Shown one piece after another: positions 54,434-62,595 of a DNA stretch of 64,000 nucleotides. The notes beneath the pieces are model-generated. The model was not told where the DNA came from. It did no database searches and saw nothing but the letters and a program-made list of their open reading frames with translations. The stretch's first letter is position 1. The number at the start of each line of letters is the position of its first letter. The translations under genes were made by a program, and so were the position numbers. The DNA is taken from assembly GCF_002157355.1 (NCBI RefSeq), contig NZ_LYMK01000004.1, forward strand, positions 124,001-188,000. Direction: 5' to 3'. The stretch is from Variovorax sp. JS1663. Lineage in GTDB: Bacteria > Pseudomonadota > Gammaproteobacteria > Burkholderiales > Burkholderiaceae_C.

Positions 54434-54876
54434 AGAACAAGACCACGGCCGCCTGGCTCGCCTTTCTGGGCGGGCCGCTCGGCCTGCACTGCTTCTATCT
54501 GCGTGGTTTCGGGAGCATGCTCGGCTGGCTGCTTCCCATCCCGACCGCCCTGGGCCTCTACGGCATCGAGCGCACGCGCGCCTACGGTGTCGACGACGCC
54601 CTGAGCTGGCTCTTGCTGCCGCTGCTCGGCTTCACCATCGCGGGTTGCGCCCTCACCGCCATCGTCTACGGCCTGATGACGCCTGAAAAATGGAATGCGC
54701 GCTACAACGCCGGCGCCGCGCCCGGCGCAGCGGCCGGCCGGAGCAGTTGGCTCACCATCGGCGCCGTGGTGCTGGCATTGTTCTTCGGCAGCACCATCCT
54801 GATGGCCAGCATCGCCTTCAGTTTCCAGCGCTTCTTCGAGCACCAGATCGCGGAAGGCCGGAAGATCTCGCAGTAA
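54430..54876 (+). CDS. TM2-domain-like membrane protein
   Basis: A 148-residue membrane protein whose N-terminus (KTTAAWLAFLGGPLGLHCFYL) is the TM2 pattern of two short helices around a Gly-rich turn, followed by a further helix pair (SWLLLPLLGFTIAGCAL and LTIGAVVLALFFGSTI). Function unknown. It is coupled to the GNAT gene by ATGA and convergent with the response-regulator gene. Confidence 0.8.
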   Translation: MKNKTTAAWLAFLGGPLGLHCFYLRGFGSMLGWLLPIPTALGLYGIERTRAYGVDDALSWLLLPLLGFTIAGCALTAIVYGLMTPEKWNARYNAGAAPGAAAGRSSWLTIGAVVLALFFGSTILMASIAFSFQRFFEHQIAEGRKISQ

Positions 54877-54884
54877 ACCTGGCA

Positions 54885-54908
54885 AAGCGCCCGCGCAGGG
54901 CGGCGCTT
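54885..54908. terminator. Hairpin between convergent genes
   Basis: AAGCGCC (54885-54891) pairs with GGCGCTT (54902-54908). It lies between the TM2-like gene and the response regulator. There is no U tract, so termination would be weak. Confidence 0.4.
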
Positions 54909-54936
54909 GGTCTTCATGCCCCAGGCGGGTTGGCCG

Positions 54937-56331
54937 CTACGGCCCGCGGCCATCGCCTTTCAGGCCGAGCCGCCCCAGCTTCTTGATCAGGCCGACACGC
55001 GAGATGCCGAGTTGGCGAGCCGCTTCGGACTGGTTGCCGCGGCTCGCGGCAAGGGCCTCCGAGAGCAGGCGGATCTCCAACTCGGCGATGGCCGCGTCGA
55101 GAAACCCCAGCCCCTCGATGCCGCCGGCAGGTTTGCCGTCACCCTCTGCAAAGCCCTGCGGGTCGCCGCTCGCGAGGCGCAGCAGGTCCGCACTCACCTG
55201 CGTGCTGCCGGGCAGGATGAGCGCGCCGGCCGCCTCGACCACCGCACGCAGCTGGCGAACGTTGCCGGGCCAGGCCTGGGTACGCAACCAGGCGAGTGCG
55301 TCGGGGCCCAGCGCCGCCCTGGGCGCGACGCGCTGCAGGAAGCGGGTGGCGAGCAGCGGCACATCGCCGGGGCGCTCGGTGAGCGCGGGCGTGCGCAGCA
55401 CCACGCCCTTGAGGCGGTAATACAGGTCTTCGCGGAAGCTGCCTTCTCGCACCATCTGCTCGAGGTCACGGTGCGTGGCCGCCACCACGCGCACATCCGC
55501 ATGCTTCGGCGTGCGGCCGCCCACCGGAATGAAGCTGCCCTCCTGCAGAAAACGCAGCAGCTTCACTTGCATGGGTGCGGGCATCTCGCCCACTTCGTCG
55601 AGGAAGAGCGTGCCACCGTGTGCCGTCTCGACCAGGCCGGGTTGGTCGCGATAGGCGCCTGTGAAGCTGCCCTTCAGATGGCCGAAAAGCTCGCTTTCCA
55701 GCAGCTCGGTCGACAAAGCGCCGCAGTTGATGGTGGCGAAGGGGCCGTCGACGCGGGTGCTGCACTGGTGGAGCGCGCGCGCGGCGAGCTCCTTGCCGGT
55801 GCCCGTCGGTCCCAGCACGATCACGCTCACGTGCGTGGGCGCCACGCGACGGATCATGGCGCGCAGGTTCTGCATCGTCGGCGCCTGCCCGACCAGTCCC
55901 AGGTCCTGGTCGGCGTCGCGCGCACGCAGCGCCTTGAGCTCGGCATCGAGCCGCGCCTTGTGCAGCGCGCGTGCAACCACGAAGCCGAGCATGTCGGGGT
56001 CGATGGGCTTGGTGAGGAAATCCCAGGCGCCGAGCTCGACCGCCTTCAGGTTCAGCTCGCGGTCGCCATGGCCGGAGAGCACGACGACCACCGCAGGTGC
56101 GAGGCGAGGAATCAGCGCCAGCCCCGCCTGAGGGTCCATGCTGGGTGGCATCGCAAGGTCGAGCAAAACGACGTGCGGCCGGTCGGCATCGAAGGCAGCG
56201 AGCGCCTCGTCCGCATCGCCGGCCACGCTCACACGATGACCGAGGTTCATCAAGAACGAGCTGCCCAGCCGCTGATAGGCCGGTTCGTCGTCCACCAGCA
56301 GCACGTGACCGCGGGTCAGGGAGAGATTCAT
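54937..56331 (-). CDS. NtrC-family sigma-54-dependent response regulator
   Basis: A 464-residue regulator with receiver, AAA+ and Fis domains. The phospho-acceptor is D58 (VVLLDLAMP) and the switch lysine is in TKPID. Walker A is GPTGTGKE (174-181); the sigma-54 contact loop reads GSFTGA (221-226), a variant of GAFTGA; Walker B is GGTLFLDEVGE. The C-terminal Fis helix-turn-helix is NQSEAARQLGISRVGLIKKL. It overlaps the kinase gene by four bases. A sigma-54-type promoter lies in front of the divergent gene at 58262, the probable target. Confidence 0.93.
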   Translation of the reverse strand: MNLSLTRGHVLLVDDEPAYQRLGSSFLMNLGHRVSVAGDADEALAAFDADRPHVVLLDLAMPPSMDPQAGLALIPRLAPAVVVVLSGHGDRELNLKAVELGAWDFLTKPIDPDMLGFVVARALHKARLDAELKALRARDADQDLGLVGQAPTMQNLRAMIRRVAPTHVSVIVLGPTGTGKELAARALHQCSTRVDGPFATINCGALSTELLESELFGHLKGSFTGAYRDQPGLVETAHGGTLFLDEVGEMPAPMQVKLLRFLQEGSFIPVGGRTPKHADVRVVAATHRDLEQMVREGSFREDLYYRLKGVVLRTPALTERPGDVPLLATRFLQRVAPRAALGPDALAWLRTQAWPGNVRQLRAVVEAAGALILPGSTQVSADLLRLASGDPQGFAEGDGKPAGGIEGLGFLDAAIAELEIRLLSEALAASRGNQSEAARQLGISRVGLIKKLGRLGLKGDGRGP

Positions 56332-58130
56332 GAAGCCGCCGCCGGAAATGTGAGGGTGAAGCATGTGTTCCATGGGGGCCTGTCGTTGAGCCGCACCGAG
56401 CCGCCATGTGCGGCCATGATGCGGGCCACGATGGCCAGCCCCAGGCCGGTACCGGCCGGACTGCGCGACGCGAAGGGCTCGAAGAGCCGTTCGCGCAGAT
56501 CCGCGGGCACACCGGCGCCGTCGTCGCACACGTGCAGGTGTACCTGCGCGCCTTCACGCTCGGCATCCACCAGCACGCGCCGCACGCCGGGCGCGGCGCG
56601 CGCATTGGAGAGCAGATTGCCGATGGCCTGCGCGAAGCGCATTGGATCCGCCTGCAATGGCAAGGCGTCTTCGAGCCCGCGGCCGATCTCGACCTCGGGC
56701 GCGTGGCGGACCGCCTCGCGGACCTGCAGCGCAGCATCGACCGCCATCGGCCGCACCTGCCACGGCTTGGCATAGTCCAGCAGATCCTCGGCCAGATGCG
56801 AGATGCGCCCGACCTGGTCGCCGACCTCGCGCCGTACCTCGGCCGACGTGGTCGCCACGGCCATCGCGATGATGTTCAGCGGATTGCGCAGATCGTGCGC
56901 GACGCTCGCGGCCAGCGCACCCAGTTCGGCCAGCCGCGCCTGCAGCTGCCGGTCGCGCTCGCGTTGCTCGGCCAGCGCCGCCTGCTGGAGCCGGCCGGCC
57001 GCCTCGCTCAGCACCTCGGCGAAAAGCTCGGCGAGGCGACGCGATCCGGGCGGCGCCGAATCCCAGCCGTGCAGCTCGGTGGTCCAGCCCGATGGCGATT
57101 CGCGGCAGGCCAGCAGCGGAACGGCGGAGACCGGATCGTCCGTTGCCCCCACCCGCACGTCGATGCGAAGCCCGACGCGCGTCGACAGCAGTTCGGCGGC
57201 TTCGGCCTCGAGCGCGCGCCACGTGCCGGCTCGCGCAAGCGCATCGCGCCAGCCTTGAAGGTCCGCGGCACTGGCGCTGCCACCGGGGTAGACGATGCGC
57301 TCCGCGAAGCGCCGCACCGGCCCGTTGAGGGCCAGGCACACCAGGGCCACGGCGGTGCCGCTGAGCCAGCGCGAATCGAGCGGCAACAACAGCGTCAGCG
57401 GCACGCTCAGCAGACCCAGCCCGACGAGCAGCGTCCAGGCCAGCGCGCGCCGCGCCCAGGCATTGGCGACGAAGACCTGGTAGCGCAGGATGCCGTAGAC
57501 CAGGATGACCGGATAGGCCGGCATCGCGAGCACCTGCCAGGGGTACCACGGAATGCCCAGCGCAGCGAAGCCGTAGCCGGATGCGCAGACCAGGCCCCAG
57601 CCGCAGGACACCGCGACCGCCGCGAGCTGCCGGCGCTCCCGGGCGTCGCCGGTGCGCCAGAGCCGATGCAGAAGGATGGCGACGCCCGCCGCGGCCAGCA
57701 ACGCCCAGACCATCGAGGCCGTCCAGCCTGCCCAGTTCGGCACCACCACCCACTCCACGCCGGCGAAGGGCGGGAAGTGGATGAACTCGCCCGGCAGCAC
57801 GATCCAGGTCAGCAGCATCACGGCGATCGCTGCGCCGTAGGCCAGTTGCACCGCGCGCCCGAAGCGTTGCTCGTAGCCGCAGAAGCGCACGCAGAAATGC
57901 AGGAAGGCAGCCGAGGTCAGCGGAATGGTGGCCCCCAGCCGCAGGGCCCAGGGAATGGCGGCCGGGCCCACCCAGTTCGGCAACTCGTTGCTGACGATCC
58001 AAGCCGCCACGCCGAGCAGGAACACCGTCAGCAACCGCGCACCCGGCACGGCCTTGGCCCAATGCAGCAGCACGCCGGCCAGAACCAGCGTCTCCACGAG
58101 TGACAGGGCCAGGACGATGTGCAACGCCAT
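56328..58130 (-). CDS. Membrane sensor histidine kinase
   Basis: A 600-residue kinase. The first 270 residues contain about seven to eight hydrophobic helices (for example LALSLVETLVLAGVLLHWA) with no periplasmic ligand domain, followed by a GAF-like or linker region, the phospho-acceptor box SVAHDLRNPLNIIAMAV, an N box (NLLSNARAAPG) and the G boxes DDGAGVP and GTGLGLAIV. ATG 58130 (MALHIVLALS) was chosen because the upstream frame is basic and antisense to the next gene. It is partner to the regulator downstream; the signal is unknown. Confidence 0.92.
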   Translation of the reverse strand: MALHIVLALSLVETLVLAGVLLHWAKAVPGARLLTVFLLGVAAWIVSNELPNWVGPAAIPWALRLGATIPLTSAAFLHFCVRFCGYEQRFGRAVQLAYGAAIAVMLLTWIVLPGEFIHFPPFAGVEWVVVPNWAGWTASMVWALLAAAGVAILLHRLWRTGDARERRQLAAVAVSCGWGLVCASGYGFAALGIPWYPWQVLAMPAYPVILVYGILRYQVFVANAWARRALAWTLLVGLGLLSVPLTLLLPLDSRWLSGTAVALVCLALNGPVRRFAERIVYPGGSASAADLQGWRDALARAGTWRALEAEAAELLSTRVGLRIDVRVGATDDPVSAVPLLACRESPSGWTTELHGWDSAPPGSRRLAELFAEVLSEAAGRLQQAALAEQRERDRQLQARLAELGALAASVAHDLRNPLNIIAMAVATTSAEVRREVGDQVGRISHLAEDLLDYAKPWQVRPMAVDAALQVREAVRHAPEVEIGRGLEDALPLQADPMRFAQAIGNLLSNARAAPGVRRVLVDAEREGAQVHLHVCDDGAGVPADLRERLFEPFASRSPAGTGLGLAIVARIMAAHGGSVRLNDRPPWNTCFTLTFPAAAS

Positions 58131-58142
58131 TGCTGGGGACGG

Positions 58143-58185
58143 ACTGTAAACCAGGTAGACAACGCACCCTCGCAAACTGTCAATC
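58143..58185. promoter_or_regulatory. Candidate upstream activator sites (two direct repeats)
   Basis: ACTGTAAACC begins at 58143 and ACTGTCAATC at 58176, 33 bases apart (about three helical turns), and both are followed by a CAAC within 13-18 bases. They lie 75-118 bases upstream of the start site predicted from the sigma-54 promoter, the usual place for NtrC-type activator sites. Confidence 0.35.
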
Positions 58186-58234
58186 TCGGCAACAGGCCTG
58201 CGGAAAAGTTGTTTTGCATCAACCACTTGGCGCG

Positions 58235-58250
58235 TGGCACGGTGGCTGCA
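58235..58250 (+). promoter_or_regulatory. Sigma-54 promoter (-24/-12)
   Basis: TGGCACGGTGGCTGCA matches the consensus TGGCAC-N5-TTGCA in all but one position (C for T at the first base of the -12 element) with exact spacing. The predicted start is near 58261, directly at the ATG of the DUF4166 gene (58262). The adjacent two-component pair encodes a sigma-54 activator. Confidence 0.65.
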
Positions 58251-58261
58251 AAAGGAAAGGC

Positions 58262-58894
58262 ATGAATCACCTTTCCGACACCTTCGACGCCGAGACACGG
58301 ACCCAGCTGGACCTGCAAACTCTGGTCGGCGCAGAAGGGTGGCGCCGCCTGCCGGTCGCCGTGCAGCGCCGCTTCGCGCATGCGCATCGCGACGTCGTCT
58401 ATGCCGGCGAACTGACGTTGCACTGCTCGCCGATCGGCCGCGTCTTCGCGTGGGCGAGCGCGCTGCTCGGCGGCCCGCTGACCGCCGCGCGAGGCGACGC
58501 GCCCGCGCGAGTCCGCGTCCACGGTGACGGCCGGGGCGGCGTGGTGTGGGAGCGCCATCTCGCGCTCGCAGGGCACGACAAGGTCGTGCGGTCCACCAAG
58601 CTCGCGGACGCCCGCGGACGCCTGGTCGAGCGCACCGATGGCGGCCTCTCGATGGCGCTCGACGTCTTCGAGGACGGCGGCGCACTGGTCTTCGAGAGCC
58701 GCTGCTACTTCTTCGCGCTGGGCGGCAGCCGCCTGCCGATCCCGCATCTGCTCACGCCCGGCACCTGCCGCGTCGAGCACCACGACCTGGGGGCCGGCCG
58801 CTTCCGCTTCGTGCTTTCCATGGCCCATCCGTGGTGGGGCACCACCTTCCGCCAATCCGGCGTGTTCCATGACCCCGAGGAGATCCGCTCATGA
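58262..58894 (+). CDS. DUF4166 domain protein
   Basis: A 210-residue soluble protein of the DUF4166 family. It shows the pattern LVGAEGWRRLPVAVQRRFA, a Trp-containing strand (VWERHLAL), LSMALDVFEDGGALVF and a final HPWWGTTFRQSGVFHD. DUF4166 is often found with, or fused to, NAD-dependent epimerase or membrane domains, and here the next gene encodes exactly those. AAGGAAAGG lies just before ATG 58262. If the sigma-54 promoter is used, that ribosome site would not be on the mRNA, so a second upstream promoter is possible. Confidence 0.85.
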   Translation: MNHLSDTFDAETRTQLDLQTLVGAEGWRRLPVAVQRRFAHAHRDVVYAGELTLHCSPIGRVFAWASALLGGPLTAARGDAPARVRVHGDGRGGVVWERHLALAGHDKVVRSTKLADARGRLVERTDGGLSMALDVFEDGGALVFESRCYFFALGGSRLPIPHLLTPGTCRVEHHDLGAGRFRFVLSMAHPWWGTTFRQSGVFHDPEEIRS

Positions 58895-60357
58895 ATTCCG
58901 TCTATTCCCTTCTATTGGCGCAGGCGCTGCTGGGCGCTTTCGACAATCTCTGGCATCACGAACTCGGCGCGCGCCTGCCGCAGCGGGCTTCCGCGCGGCA
59001 CGAGCTCGCGCTCCATGCGGCTCGGGAAGCCATCTACGCGCTGCTCTTCGTCGGCCTCGCCTGGCTCGAATGGCGCGGCCTCTGGGTCCTGATGCCTACG
59101 GGCCTGCTGCTGATCGAATTGGTCATCACCGGCGTCGATTTCCTCGAAGAAGATCGCACGCGCACCCTGCCGCCTCTGGAGCGCGTGCTGCACACGGTGC
59201 TTGCCGTCGGCTTTGGCGCCCTGCTCGGATTGCTGGCGCCGGTGTTCCTGCAATGGTTGCGCAGTCCGAGCGCGCTGATCGTCGTTCACCAGGGGACGTG
59301 GAGCTGGTGCTTCACGTTCGGCGGCCTCGCAGTGATGCTCTGGAGCGTGCGCAATCTGCGGGCCGCGATGCACTGGCATGCCGCGGCAGGCAGGCAGGAC
59401 GTGACGCCGGCGCGTGTTCGCCGGACTTCGGTCGGTGCGAATGCGCCAGCGGTTCTGGTCACCGGCGGCACCGGCTTTCTGGGTGCTGCGCTCGTGCGAG
59501 GCCTGCTCGACGATGCCCAGCGCGTCATCGTGTTGACCCGCGACGTGCGCCAGGCGCGCCGTCAGTTCGACGACCGCGTGTGGGCCGTCGATCGGCTCGA
59601 CGACATCCCGCCCGAGACGCGCATCCAGGCGGTCGTTCACCTGGCGGGGGCGCCGGTGCTCGGCCTGCCGTGGACGGCCCCGCGCCGCCGGCTGCTCATC
59701 GAGAGCCGCACGCGGACCATGCAAAGCCTGCTGCAGCTCATGCGCCGTCTCGACGACCCGCCGCGCGTGCTCGTCAGCGCATCGGCCGTGGGCTACTACG
59801 GTTTGCCCGGTGCGCAGCTTCAGCTGAACGAAGCAGCGCCACCGGACCCGGATCGATTCCAGTCGGCGCTGTGCGTTGCCGCCGAGCACGAAGCCCGGCG
59901 CGCCGAAGCCCTGGACGTGCGCGTGGTATGCCTGCGCCTGGGCATCGTGCTGGGCCATGGCGGCGGCGCCTTTCCCGGGCTGGACGCCGCGGCGCGCCTC
60001 GGCCTCGGCGCGCGCATCGGCAGCGGCCGGCAGCCGGTGCCCTGGGTGCACGTGGACGACGCCATCGCGCTGATGCGCTTCGCGATGGCGCACGAGGGGC
60101 TCCATGGCCCCGTGAACGGCGTGGCGCCCGGGATGGTTGCGCAGGCGCAGTTCGCACGCGAGATAGCCGCGGTGCACGGGCGCAGGGCCAGACTGCGCGT
60201 GCCTGCATGGCTACTGGAGCGCCTGCTGGGCGAGATGGCGGAGTTGCTCACGCAAGGTCAACGCGTGGCGCCGATCGTCGCGCTGCGGGCCGGCTTCCGA
60301 TTTGCCTATCCCTCGTTGCCGGTTGCGCTGCGGCAGCTCGCGGCTGCCGATGCATGA
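58891..60357 (+). CDS. TIGR01777-type NAD(P) epimerase fused to an N-terminal membrane domain
   Basis: A 488-residue fusion. Residues 1-170 form a His-rich membrane domain with about four helices, beginning LLLAQALLGAFDNLWHHELG. Residues 188-486 are a TIGR01777 SDR: the nucleotide motif TGGTGFLG is at about 191-198, VVHLAGAPV follows and SASAVGYYG replaces the usual serine region. Stand-alone TIGR01777 proteins are about 300 residues, so the N-terminus is extra. It overlaps DUF4166 by ATGA and probably shares its sigma-54 promoter. Substrate unknown. Confidence 0.87.
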   Translation: MNSVYSLLLAQALLGAFDNLWHHELGARLPQRASARHELALHAAREAIYALLFVGLAWLEWRGLWVLMPTGLLLIELVITGVDFLEEDRTRTLPPLERVLHTVLAVGFGALLGLLAPVFLQWLRSPSALIVVHQGTWSWCFTFGGLAVMLWSVRNLRAAMHWHAAAGRQDVTPARVRRTSVGANAPAVLVTGGTGFLGAALVRGLLDDAQRVIVLTRDVRQARRQFDDRVWAVDRLDDIPPETRIQAVVHLAGAPVLGLPWTAPRRRLLIESRTRTMQSLLQLMRRLDDPPRVLVSASAVGYYGLPGAQLQLNEAAPPDPDRFQSALCVAAEHEARRAEALDVRVVCLRLGIVLGHGGGAFPGLDAAARLGLGARIGSGRQPVPWVHVDDAIALMRFAMAHEGLHGPVNGVAPGMVAQAQFAREIAAVHGRRARLRVPAWLLERLLGEMAELLTQGQRVAPIVALRAGFRFAYPSLPVALRQLAAADA

Positions 60358-60377
60358 GCTGGCGCCGGGCGCAAGAC

Positions 60378-61388
60378 TTAGAACACCTGAAGTCCGACCC
60401 AGTAAGCAATGGCCGCAACGAAGGCCGAGGCCGGGATGGTGAAGATCCACGCCCAGACGATGTTGCCGGCCACGCCCCAGCGCACCGCGCTCGCGCGCTG
60501 GGCCGAGCCCACACCGACGATCGCGCCGGTGATGGTGTGGGTGGTCGAGACCGGAATGCCCAGCGCCGTGGCGAGGAACAGCGTCAGCGCCCCGCCCGTC
60601 TCGGCGCAGAAGCCGCCCACCGGCTTGAGCTTGGTGATCTTCTGGCCCATGGTCTTGACGATGCGCCAGCCGCCGAACATCGTGCCCAGGGCGATGGCCG
60701 CGTAGCAGCTCACGATGGTCCAGGTCGGCGGTGTCTCGGCGTTGGCGGACCAATGGCCGGTGGCGATCAGCAGCATCCAGATGATGCCGATGGTCTTTTG
60801 GGCGTCGTTGCCGCCATGGCCCAGGCTGTAGGCGCCAGCCGAGACCAGCTGCAGCGAACGGAACCAGCGGTCGACCCGCGACGGCGTCGAGCGCCTGAAG
60901 ATCCAGGCCACCAGCACCATCATGGTCGAACCCAGCAGGAAGCCCAGCAGCGGCGACACGAAGATGAAGGCCACCGTCTTCCAGATGCCGCCAGCGACCA
61001 AGGAACTCACGCCGGCCTTGGCAATCACTGCGCCCACGATGCCGCCGATCAGGGCGTGCGATGAACTGCTCGGAATGCCGTAGTACCAGGTCACGAGGTT
61101 CCAGCTGATGGCACCCACCAGAGCCCCGAAGACCACGTGCACGTCGACCACACCAGGCTGCACGATGCCCTTGCCGACCGTCGTGGCCACGCTCAGGTGG
61201 AACACGAAGATCGCGATCAGGTTGAAGAAGGCAGCGAACACCACCGCCTGGCCGGGCCGCAGAACGCCGGTGGACACGACGGTGGCGATGGAGTTCGCCG
61301 CGTCGTGAAAGCCGTTCATGAAGTCGAAGGCGATGGCCAGAGCGACCAGCAGCACCACCACCCACAGGGCGACCTGTACGGTTTCCAT
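60378..61388 (-). CDS. pit: PiT-family inorganic phosphate transporter
   Basis: A 336-residue low-affinity phosphate (metal-phosphate) symporter with about ten helices. The duplicated PiT signatures are FDFMNGFHDAANSIATVVSTG near residue 21 and GGNDAQKTIGIIW near 193. It lies 12 bases after the DUF47 gene, the usual PitA accessory, and is convergent with the epimerase gene. Confidence 0.94.
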   Translation of the reverse strand: METVQVALWVVVLLVALAIAFDFMNGFHDAANSIATVVSTGVLRPGQAVVFAAFFNLIAIFVFHLSVATTVGKGIVQPGVVDVHVVFGALVGAISWNLVTWYYGIPSSSSHALIGGIVGAVIAKAGVSSLVAGGIWKTVAFIFVSPLLGFLLGSTMMVLVAWIFRRSTPSRVDRWFRSLQLVSAGAYSLGHGGNDAQKTIGIIWMLLIATGHWSANAETPPTWTIVSCYAAIALGTMFGGWRIVKTMGQKITKLKPVGGFCAETGGALTLFLATALGIPVSTTHTITGAIVGVGSAQRASAVRWGVAGNIVWAWIFTIPASAFVAAIAYWVGLQVF

Positions 61389-61400
61389 GAGGATCCCGGT

Positions 61401-62045
61401 TCAGGAATTCTCGAGGACGATGCCCTCGATCACGTTGGCGACGTCCTCGCACTTGTCGGTGATGGTCTCCAGCAACTCGTAGATGGCCTTGAGCTTGATC
61501 ACCTCCCGCACGTCCGGCTCCTCGCGGAACAGCTTGCTCATGGCGCTGCGCATCACGCGGTCGGCGTCGGACTCGATCCGGTCGATCTCCTCGCAGGTCT
61601 TGAGCGTGGCCTCGGCGGTGGCCGGATCGGCGATCTGGCCGAGGAACTTGACGGCGTCCTTCACCCGCTCGCAGCACTTCACGCTCAGTGTGGTGAGGCG
61701 CGAGATCTCTTCGGTCATGTGACGCACGTCGTACAGCGCCATGGTCTCGGCCGAGTCCTGGATCAGGTCGGCGACGTCGTCCATCGTGTTGATGAGCGTG
61801 TGGATCTGCTCGCGGTCGATGGGCGTGATGAAGGTCTTGTGGATCAGCCGGTTGACATCGTGCGTCACGCGGTCGGCGGCGCGCTCGGCGTTGTCCACGT
61901 CACGGTTGTACTGCTCACGCAGGTGCAGGTCGTTGTAGTTGGCCACCAGTTGCTCGAAGGCGCGGGCGGCCTCGACGATGCGGTCGGCATGCTGATTGAA
62001 CATCTCGAAAAAATTGCCCTCGCGGGGCAACAGCTTGCCGAACAT
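61401..62045 (-). CDS. DUF47/PhoU-like accessory protein of the phosphate transporter
   Basis: A 214-residue all-helical DUF47 protein related to PhoU. It starts FGKLLPREGNFFEMFNQHADR and carries the metal-binding helical repeats (VDNAERAADRVTHDVNRLIHKTF and EIDRIESDADRVMRSAM). It probably regulates the Pit transporter encoded downstream. AGGAG lies eight bases before ATG 62045; an in-frame ATG at 62075 lacks one. Confidence 0.94.
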   Translation of the reverse strand: MFGKLLPREGNFFEMFNQHADRIVEAARAFEQLVANYNDLHLREQYNRDVDNAERAADRVTHDVNRLIHKTFITPIDREQIHTLINTMDDVADLIQDSAETMALYDVRHMTEEISRLTTLSVKCCERVKDAVKFLGQIADPATAEATLKTCEEIDRIESDADRVMRSAMSKLFREEPDVREVIKLKAIYELLETITDKCEDVANVIEGIVLENS

Positions 62046-62134
62046 GGCGCGCACTCCTGGGTTTTCGGCTATCACGCGCTCGTGACGCCGTCATGAAAAA
62101 CCCGCCGAGTGTAAAGGGCAAGCCCGGGGAGTGT

Positions 62135-62590
62135 TCAGAGTCGCTCGATGCGCTGGTCGGCCACCCGCGCCAGCCGGGCCGGTTCGACACGGGCCGGCGC
62201 GATCTCGGCCAGCGGCAGCAGCACGAAGGCACGCTCGTTCATGCGCGGATGCGGAAGGGTCAGCACGGCGTCCTGCAGAACAGCGTCGCCGTGCAGGAGG
62301 AGATCCAGGTCGAGCGTGCGCGGCGCGTTGCGGTAGGGCCGCTCACGGCCCGCCTCGCGCTCGAGCCGTTGCAGCTCAGCCAGGAGGGCCAGGGGATCGA
62401 GCCGGGTGTGCAGCTCGACCACCGCATTGATGAAATCGGGGCCTTGCGCCTCCAAGGGTGCGCTGCGATAGAGCGACGACCGGGCCGCGAGCCGCGTGTG
62501 CGGCAGGCCCGCCAGATCGTCGATCGCCCGCCTCACCGTCGCCTGCGCGTCGCCGAGATTGGCGCCGATCGCGACATAGGCCGGCGCCAT
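62135..62590 (-). CDS. folK: 2-amino-4-hydroxy-6-hydroxymethyldihydropteridine pyrophosphokinase
   Basis: HPPK transfers pyrophosphate to the pterin in folate synthesis. The 151-residue protein shows VAIGANLGDA at the start and the signature RPYRNAPRTLDLDLLLHGD with catalytic Arg and Asp residues. The start is ATG 62590 with GGAG eight bases upstream (inside the end of pcnB). The pcnB-folK order is conserved in many proteobacteria. Confidence 0.95.
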   Translation of the reverse strand: MAPAYVAIGANLGDAQATVRRAIDDLAGLPHTRLAARSSLYRSAPLEAQGPDFINAVVELHTRLDPLALLAELQRLEREAGRERPYRNAPRTLDLDLLLHGDAVLQDAVLTLPHPRMNERAFVLLPLAEIAPARVEPARLARVADQRIERL

Positions 62591-62595
62591 GGCGC

